19,631 nucleotides of DNA from an uncultured Oscillospiraceae bacterium (GTDB lineage: Bacteria; Bacillota_A; Clostridia; Oscillospirales; Oscillospiraceae), in contig CALWWO010000187.1 of the NCBI GenBank assembly GCA_944385265.1, positions 1 through 19,631 of the forward strand, in the 5' to 3' direction. Positions 15,087 to 19,631 of this stretch are shown here, one piece after another. Each line of letters begins with the position of its first letter. Within the stretch, counting starts at the first letter, position 1. The notes under the pieces were generated by a model. That model was not told the DNA's origin and did no database searches. It worked only from the letters and a program-made list of their open reading frames with translations. The translations under genes were made by a program, and so were the position numbers.

Positions 15087-15461
15087 ATGCAAAAGGACGC
15101 GCGTCGCTGGCAGATCGAGTATATGCTTGGAAGTCTTGCACAATCAAAATTCAGAAACAGCTTCAAGCTGCGCGAAAAAGAGCGCACGTATATAGAGCAG
15201 AAGGGCTTTGATACGATAAGACGGCACGCATATGATTTTATAGAGAAGCGGCTGTCGCCCGCAATCATACCAAACGACGGGAAACAGACTCCGATGCGCG
15301 GGCATCCTGTGTTTATAGCGCAGCACGCAACCGGCACCTGTTGCCGGAAATGTCTGTATAAATGGCACGGTATACCCGCCGGAGCGGAACTTACCGATTC
15401 TCAAAAGGAATATATCGCCGATCTCATCATGGCGTGGATAGAAAGACAGATGAAGAGTTGA
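15087..15461 (+). CDS. DUF4186 family protein
   Basis: Function unknown. The 124-residue protein has the family's invariant features: S-K-F-R-N-S-F-K-L near the N-terminus, N-D-G-K-Q-T-P-M-R-G-H-P-V-F-I-A-Q-H-A-T in the middle, and C-C-R-K-C-L-Y-K-W-H. The conserved His and Cys cluster suggests metal binding. The ATG at 15087 has GGAGG 7 nt upstream; the frame is open 30 codons further left but that part overlaps the promoter region and is not family-like. It precedes cca by 15 bp and is probably cotranscribed, which is the only contextual hint to its role. Confidence 0.85.
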   Translation: MQKDARRWQIEYMLGSLAQSKFRNSFKLREKERTYIEQKGFDTIRRHAYDFIEKRLSPAIIPNDGKQTPMRGHPVFIAQHATGTCCRKCLYKWHGIPAGAELTDSQKEYIADLIMAWIERQMKS

Positions 15462-15476
15462 AACAGAGGTGGCGGT

Positions 15477-16664
15477 ATGATTAAAATTCCTGAAAAACCT
15501 GCTTTGCTGCTCAAAATTTTGGAGGAGAATGGCTATACCGCGCATATAGTGGGCGGCTGCGTAAGAGATTCCCTGCTTGGTTTGCATCCGCACGATTGGG
15601 ATATATGCACATCCGCTATGCCGGAAGAGATCATAAGCTGCTTTCCAAATGCCCGGCATATCGACAGTGGTATAAAGCACGGTACGGTAGGGATCGTTTT
15701 AGGCAGCGAGCTTTTTGAGGTCACAACATATAGAACAGAGGGGAAATACACGGATCACCGCCATCCTGACTCGGTGATATTCAAGCGGGAGCTGCGTGAA
15801 GACTTGCTTCGCCGTGATTTTACTATAAATGCGATGGCATACAGTCAAAAAAGCGGACTTGTCGATCTTTTCGGCGGAAAAGAGGATCTGGAGCGCGGCG
15901 TTATAAGATGCGTGGGAGATCCGGAGAGCCGCTTTGACGAAGATGGGCTCAGGATTTTACGCGCCCTGCGCTTTGCCGGCAGATTCGGATTCAAGCTTGA
16001 AAGGCAGACGGAAAACGCAGTTTTTAAAAAGCGCGACCTGCTGAAGCAGATACCGGCGGAACGGATACTTCCGGAGCTTAGGGAGATCATGACATGCAAA
16101 ACGGCAGGCGAGATACTAAATAGATATAACTCGGTGCTGGGGGAGGTCATGCCAGCCGGGCATGCGGAGTATGCTGTTATCGACAAGTTGCCTTATGATT
16201 TTTCAATGAGGCTTGCGATGACGATAACCTTGTATCCCGATACGTTCGATATCAATGATACGCTGTCCAGGATGAAGCTTCCGAATTGCGAGAGAATTGA
16301 AATCTCCCGCTTTGTAGAGTATCTTAAAAAAGAGCCGCCAATATCGAAATATGAGATAAGAAAGATAATATCGCAATACGGCGGAGAATTTGCCGAAAAG
16401 CTGGCGATACTTTTTAAAGCTCGGGGAGATGAAAAAAATAAGGGGGAGCTGTACGCCGCCCGCCTTGAAGAGATATTGAAGGACGAACGCTGCTTTAGGA
16501 TTTCAGATCTAAAGCTCGGTGGAAAAGAGCTTTTAGATATGGGAATTCCCGCCGGCCCGGATATAGGGAGAGTTTTGAATGAGCTGCTCGATAAGGTCCT
16601 TAGCGGAGAGCTTGAAAATGAGAAATCCGTTTTATCGGAATATATAAGGAAAATGTGCTGTTAG
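15477..16664 (+). CDS. cca: CCA tRNA nucleotidyltransferase (class II)
   Basis: Adds or repairs the 3' CCA end of tRNAs using CTP and ATP. The 395 residues show G-G-C-V-R-D (26–31), the catalytic pair D40 and D42 (HDWD), RRDFTINAM (112–120), DLFGG (130–134) and F-D-E-D-G-L-R-I-L-R-A-L-R-F-A (153–167), the standard class II order. The C-terminal part is helical, with no HD phosphohydrolase domain. Poly(A) polymerase cannot be excluded by these motifs alone, but the gene is the only such enzyme here and has the normal CCA-enzyme length. AGAGGTGG precedes the ATG. Confidence 0.93.
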   Translation: MIKIPEKPALLLKILEENGYTAHIVGGCVRDSLLGLHPHDWDICTSAMPEEIISCFPNARHIDSGIKHGTVGIVLGSELFEVTTYRTEGKYTDHRHPDSVIFKRELREDLLRRDFTINAMAYSQKSGLVDLFGGKEDLERGVIRCVGDPESRFDEDGLRILRALRFAGRFGFKLERQTENAVFKKRDLLKQIPAERILPELREIMTCKTAGEILNRYNSVLGEVMPAGHAEYAVIDKLPYDFSMRLAMTITLYPDTFDINDTLSRMKLPNCERIEISRFVEYLKKEPPISKYEIRKIISQYGGEFAEKLAILFKARGDEKNKGELYAARLEEILKDERCFRISDLKLGGKELLDMGIPAGPDIGRVLNELLDKVLSGELENEKSVLSEYIRKMCC

Positions 16665-16672
16665 AGCACATT
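16652..16672 (+). other. Hairpin at the cca stop codon
   Basis: AATGTGCT pairs with AGCACATT over 8 bp around the loop GTTAG, which contains the TAG stop. No T-run follows (ATAAAAC), so it is a poor intrinsic terminator. It may stabilise the 3' end or be a weak terminator. Confidence 0.4.
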
Positions 16673-16765
16673 ATAAAACTGAATAAGCGGGTTAAAAACT
16701 CGCCGCAGGACTTGTGCTTCCACATACCGGAAAAGCCACTGCGCGCATAAAATGCAAAACGGCGA

Positions 16766-16794
16766 TTGACATTATCGGGATGTGTTTGTATACT
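16766..16794 (+). promoter_or_regulatory. Strong promoter of the dmlA–alaA–asnA operon
   Basis: TTGACA (16766–16771), a 17-bp spacer and TATACT (16789–16794). The predicted start near 16801 leaves a long leader of about 170 nt before the first gene. Confidence 0.8.
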
Positions 16795-16800
16795 TATAAC

Positions 16801-16973
16801 ATCCGATTTTTGCCTTCAAAGACCGGAGAATATACGGGATATAAGGATGACAAAACGGCGCGCCGCTTGGTTTCCGGACGCAATGAGGGCGCGCGGCGAG
16901 GATCTCTGTCCGTCAGCGGCGGAGATTTTTGATTATTTTTACGCCAACGTAAATCGGCGGGATGGGGATCGTT
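16801..16973 (+). promoter_or_regulatory. Long structured leader, probable transcription attenuator
   Basis: This is most of the 309-bp gap between cca and the dehydrogenase gene. In order it holds a GC-rich stem (GCGCGCC at about 16858–16864 with GGCGCGC at about 16888–16894), the intrinsic terminator at 16902–16930, and a small hairpin (TTTACG, CCAA, CGTAAA; 16938–16953) just before the ribosome binding site. C-G-G-A-C at 16875–16879 can pair with G-T-C-C-G in the terminator's 5' arm, a possible antiterminator of 5–6 bp. No T-box consensus (AGGGTGGNACCGCG) is visible. A 65-codon frame from ATG 16847 runs through the terminator into the gene, but it lacks a properly spaced ribosome binding site. 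The effector is unknown. Confidence 0.5.
16902..16930 (+). terminator. Intrinsic terminator inside the dmlA leader
   Basis: ATCTCTG plus CCG (one bulged T) pairs with CGG plus CGGAGAT around the tetraloop TCAG, giving 10 pairs with one G·T. TTTTT follows immediately, then another T-rich tract. It lies between a strong promoter and the first gene, about 45 nt before the start codon, so it should block expression unless it is prevented from folding. Confidence 0.65.
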
Positions 16974-18068
16974 ATGAAAGAGTACAAAATAGCGGTAATA
17001 GCCGGAGATGGCATAGGACCCGAGGTTATTGCCGAGGGCATTAAAATGCTTAATTGTATAGCGGAGCTTGACGGTACGTTCGCTTTTAAAATGACGGAAT
17101 TTCCGTGGGGCTGCGACTATTATGTCAAAACGGGCAAAATGATGCCGGATGACGGTATCGAAACGCTTGCAAAGTATGACGCGATATTTTTGGGCGCAGT
17201 CGGCAGACCGGATGTACCCGATCATATATCGCTGTGGGATCTGCTTTTGCGGATACGTAAGTCTTTCGATCAGTATATAAATTTAAGACCGGTAAAGCTG
17301 CTCCGCGGCGCGCCGTGCCCGCTTAAAGACGTCTCGTGCGAAGATATAGACATGGTGTTCGTCCGCGAAAACAGCGAGGGCGAATACGCGGGCAGTGGAA
17401 GCTGGCTGTTCAAGGGCAAGCCGAACGAGGTCGTCATACAAAACGGCGTTTTCTCTCGCGCCGGATGCGAGCGAGTCATAAGATACGCTTTTGAAATAGC
17501 GCGCCACGAGGGGAAAACGCTTACGAGCATAAGCAAAGGAAACGCGCTGAACTATTCGATGGTGTTCTGGGATCAGATGTTTGATGAGATAAAGGCGGAA
17601 TATCCCGATGTAAAGACCGCGTCGCTGCTTGTAGACGCCGCGTCTATGTTCATGGTAAAACAGCCGAAGCGCTTTGAGATAGTCGTAACGTCGAACCTGT
17701 TCGGAGATATCCTTACAGACCTCGGCGCTGCAATATCCGGCGGCATGGGACTTGCGGCCGGCGCGAATATCAATCCGGAACGCAAATATCCGTCGATGTT
17801 TGAGCCTATCCACGGCTCGGCGCCCGATATAGCGGGGAAGAATATAGCAAACCCGCTTGCGACCTTCTGGTCGGCAAGTCAGATGCTCGATCATTTCGGG
17901 CATGAGGACTGGGGTAAGCTCATTATAGATGTAATAGAAGAGCTTATGGTGGAGAAAACAGCGCTCACACCGGACATGGGCGGAAACGCGACCACGTCGC
18001 AGGTGGGCGAAGCGGCGAGAAAAAAACTTTCAGAGAAATTTTGCAATAAGCAGGTGGATATAAAATGA
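16974..18068 (+). CDS. dmlA: D-malate/tartrate dehydrogenase-family enzyme (decarboxylating)
   Basis: NAD-dependent beta-decarboxylating dehydrogenase; DmlA oxidises D-malate to pyruvate and CO2, and relatives act on tartrate. The 364 residues match the DmlA/TtuC branch rather than LeuB: W-G-C-D-Y-Y (45–50), K-M-M-P-D-D-G (55–61), PDHISLWDLLLRIRKSFDQY (82–101), R-E-N-S-E-G-E-Y (131–138) and T-P-D-M-G-G-N-A-T-T near the end. Expected active-site residues are present: R95, R105, R131, Y138, K188, D221, D245, D249. I prefer the ATG at 16974 (GGGG 6–9 nt upstream) over the ATG at 16962. It overlaps the aminotransferase gene by 4 bp (ATGA). Isopropylmalate or isocitrate activity cannot be excluded by sequence, but no leu genes are nearby. 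Confidence 0.82.
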   Translation: MKEYKIAVIAGDGIGPEVIAEGIKMLNCIAELDGTFAFKMTEFPWGCDYYVKTGKMMPDDGIETLAKYDAIFLGAVGRPDVPDHISLWDLLLRIRKSFDQYINLRPVKLLRGAPCPLKDVSCEDIDMVFVRENSEGEYAGSGSWLFKGKPNEVVIQNGVFSRAGCERVIRYAFEIARHEGKTLTSISKGNALNYSMVFWDQMFDEIKAEYPDVKTASLLVDAASMFMVKQPKRFEIVVTSNLFGDILTDLGAAISGGMGLAAGANINPERKYPSMFEPIHGSAPDIAGKNIANPLATFWSASQMLDHFGHEDWGKLIIDVIEELMVEKTALTPDMGGNATTSQVGEAARKKLSEKFCNKQVDIK

Positions 18069-19282
18069 GTTATGAAATAAAAAGATCAGACAGATTGGAA
18101 AAGGTGAGCTATGCGGTCAGAGGACCTGTTCTTGACGAAGCGAAAAAACTTGAGGCGCAGGGAGAGCAGATTATAAAGCTGAATATTGGGAATCCGGCAA
18201 TATTCGGGTTTCATACGCCTGAGAGAATAATGAAAAAAATGGCAGAGCAGCTTTCGATGTCAGACGCGTATTCGGATTCAGCCGGAATATTGGAAGCTCG
18301 CGAAGCGATCGTAAAATACCACACTGCAAACGGCATTGAAGGACTCACGGTAAACGATGTGTATACAGGCAACGGCTGCAGCGAGCTTATAACAACGACG
18401 ATGCAGGGACTGCTCAATCGCGGCGACGAGATACTTGTCCCGGCGCCGGACTATCCGCTTTGGACGGCCGCGGTTGCGCTTTCCGGCGGGGAGCCGGTAC
18501 ATTATATCTGCGATGAATCGTCGGACTGGATGCCGGATATTAAGGATATGGAAAAGAAAATCACCGAAAAAACAAAGGCGATAGTAGTAATAAATCCGAA
18601 TAATCCGACAGGCGCCGTATATCCCCAAAAGGTACTTGAGGATATAGTCGGTCTTGCAAGAAAACACGGACTCATAATACTTTCAGACGAAATATATGAC
18701 AGGCTTATAATGGACGGTATAAAGCATACGTCGATAGCGTCTCTTGCGTCAGATGTGCTTTGCATAACATATAACGGTTTATCGAAATCCCATAGGGCGT
18801 GCGGATACCGCTGCGGCTGGATGGTGATTTCAGGACCAAAGGATGGGGCGTCTGATTTTATCGCGGGACTTAATGTCCTAACCTCGATGCGTCTATGTTC
18901 AAATGTCCCGGCGCAGTCGATAGTAAAATATGCGCTGGAGGATAAATTCCCTGATCCTGATTTTGTACCGGGAGGGAGATTGTACAGACAGCGTGATTAT
19001 ATAACAGAAGCGCTTAATACGATACCGGGAATGTCCGCCGTGAAGCCGAGAGCATCGTTTTACATATTCCCAAAGGTCGACAGCGAGCAGTTCAATATAA
19101 AAGACGACGAGCAGTTTGCTCTTGACCTTTTACGTGAGAAGAAAATACTTATTGTCAACGGTACGGGCTTCAGCTGGCCGGCGCCCGATCATTTCAGACT
19201 GGTGTATCTTGCCGATATCGACGTTTTACACACGGTTATTGAGCGACTTGGAGATTTCTTATCAGGGTATAAACAGAAATAA
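18065..19282 (+). CDS. alaA: Glutamate–pyruvate (alanine) aminotransferase, AlaA type
   Basis: PLP enzyme of fold type I making alanine from pyruvate and glutamate. The 405 residues follow E. coli AlaA closely: R-G-P-V-L-D-E-A (19–26), L-N-I-G-N-P-A (39–45), TGNGCSELI (101–109), V-P-A-P-D-Y-P-L-W-T-A-A-V (125–137), CDESSDWMPD (149–158) and NPNNPTGAVY (177–186). The PLP residues are N180, D208, Y211 and the Schiff-base Lys241 (G-L-S-K). R-L-Y-x-Q-R and D-H-F-R supply the C-terminal part. The start overlaps the dehydrogenase stop by 4 bp, so translation is coupled. If that enzyme yields pyruvate, AlaA would take it on to alanine. Confidence in the AlaA subgroup is high. Confidence 0.92.
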   Translation: MSYEIKRSDRLEKVSYAVRGPVLDEAKKLEAQGEQIIKLNIGNPAIFGFHTPERIMKKMAEQLSMSDAYSDSAGILEAREAIVKYHTANGIEGLTVNDVYTGNGCSELITTTMQGLLNRGDEILVPAPDYPLWTAAVALSGGEPVHYICDESSDWMPDIKDMEKKITEKTKAIVVINPNNPTGAVYPQKVLEDIVGLARKHGLIILSDEIYDRLIMDGIKHTSIASLASDVLCITYNGLSKSHRACGYRCGWMVISGPKDGASDFIAGLNVLTSMRLCSNVPAQSIVKYALEDKFPDPDFVPGGRLYRQRDYITEALNTIPGMSAVKPRASFYIFPKVDSEQFNIKDDEQFALDLLREKKILIVNGTGFSWPAPDHFRLVYLADIDVLHTVIERLGDFLSGYKQK

Positions 19283-19297
19283 AAGCAGAGGTGCAGC

Positions 19298-19631
19298 ATG
19301 AACAGAGTTTTCATTCCGGAGGGATATCGTCCCCCGCTTTCAACATATGATCTACAGCGCGCGATAGAGTTTATAAAGCAGGATTTTCAGGTAAATCTCA
19401 GAAGCGCATTGAATTTAAGGCGCGTCTCAGCCCCGCTGTTCGTTTCAAAAGATTCCGGACTTAACGATAATCTTAACGGCGTTGAAAGACCTGTTTCTTT
19501 TGAGATAACAGGTACCGGCGAATGCGCAGAGGTAGTGCACTCGCTCGCAAAATGGAAAAGACTAGCCCTTAAAAAATATGATTTTCATGTAGGAAAGGGA
19601 CTTTATGCCGATATGAACGCTATCCGACGCG
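19298..19631 (+). CDS. asnA: Aspartate–ammonia ligase (asparagine synthetase A), 3' end cut by the window
   Basis: ATP-dependent synthesis of asparagine from aspartate and ammonia. Only the first 111 residues of roughly 330 are present. They match AsnA well: F-I-P-E-G-Y near the start, L-N-L-R-R-V-S-A-P-L-F-V, G-L-N-D-N-L-N-G-V-E-R-P-V-S-F, V-V-H-S-L-A-K-W-K-R and G-L-Y-A-D-M-N-A-I-R-R at the cut. The ATG has AGAGGTG upstream and is 15 bp after alaA, so it is likely the third gene of the same operon. Confidence 0.95.
   Translation, partial: MNRVFIPEGYRPPLSTYDLQRAIEFIKQDFQVNLRSALNLRRVSAPLFVSKDSGLNDNLNGVERPVSFEITGTGECAEVVHSLAKWKRLALKKYDFHVGKGLYADMNAIRR

Noticed and set aside
15144..15680. 178-codon antisense reading frame across DUF4186 and cca
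   Set aside because: It lies opposite two recognised genes and shows no protein family pattern.
16801..16973. T-box riboswitch in the dmlA leader
   Set aside because: The conserved AGGGTGGNACCGCG element is absent and the leader is shorter than a usual T-box.
16847..17044. 65-codon leader peptide overlapping the attenuator
   Set aside because: AAGG lies directly against its ATG, which is too close to work as a binding site, and it has no run of a regulatory amino acid. It also reads on into the dehydrogenase gene out of frame.
17283..17903. 206-codon antisense reading frame opposite the dehydrogenase gene
   Set aside because: It mirrors the coding frame of a well-supported gene, has no family features and no promoter or ribosome binding site.
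16974..18068. leuB (3-isopropylmalate dehydrogenase)
   Set aside because: W-G-C-D-Y-Y, the PDHISLW segment and T-P-D-M-G-G-N-A-T-T place it with DmlA/TtuC, and there are no leuA/C/D neighbours.
1..19631. Mobile elements, CRISPR arrays, tRNA or rRNA genes, defence systems
   Set aside because: I read both strands for transposase or integrase genes, regular repeats with spacers and tRNA-like cloverleafs and saw none. No gene neighbourhood resembles a known or obvious defence cassette.

Overview
The window looks like the chromosome of an uncultured, probably anaerobic member of class Clostridia (Bacillota). The signs are DUF4364, DUF4186 and DUF512 genes, a DUF177–rpmF pair, RqcH next to Der, sigma-A-type promoters with 17-bp spacers, strong GGAGG ribosome binding sites and several TTG starts. 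The lineage is inferred from gene content alone. I see no rRNA, tRNA, CRISPR array, transposase, integrase or phage gene. Most of the window is ordinary core genome, with a few odd features.

Region 1 (143–6141, minus strand). From right to left: an RluA-family pseudouridine synthase; a DUF4364 winged-helix protein with its own terminator; then a likely four-gene group of birA, a membrane-anchored Cys-rich repeat protein, a stand-alone KdpD-type P-loop sensor domain, and an alanyl-tRNA editing protein (AlaX fused to DHHA1). The 297 bp upstream of birA hold a 30-bp near-palindrome and several ATTTTATC motifs.

Region 2 (6254–12794, plus strand). A consensus promoter (TTGACA, 17 bp, TATAAT) drives DUF177 and rpmF. 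A hairpin terminator with a possible competing hairpin follows. Next is a tight translation and ribosome cluster: DUF512 radical-SAM-like protein, der, mrnC and rqcH. It ends with an aldo/keto reductase that is full length except for an in-frame TGA directly after its catalytic Tyr.

Region 3 (12881–16664). A membrane-anchored endonuclease/exonuclease/phosphatase-family protein converges on an unassigned two-TM protein, and one perfect hairpin contains both stop codons. Divergent from the latter are a DUF4186 gene and the CCA-adding enzyme.

Region 4 (16766–19631 and beyond, plus strand). A strong promoter is followed by a leader of about 170 nt that contains an intrinsic terminator ahead of the first gene, suggesting attenuation. 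The genes are a D-malate/tartrate dehydrogenase-family enzyme, an AlaA-type alanine aminotransferase overlapping it by 4 bp, and asnA, cut by the window end. Together they could make pyruvate, alanine and asparagine under one leader-controlled promoter.

The items most worth a second look are the interrupted aldo/keto reductase, the attenuator-like leader of the dmlA–alaA–asnA operon, the lone KdpD sensor domain beside a Cys-rich surface protein, and the palindrome upstream of birA. I did not find a convincing wholly new multi-gene system.
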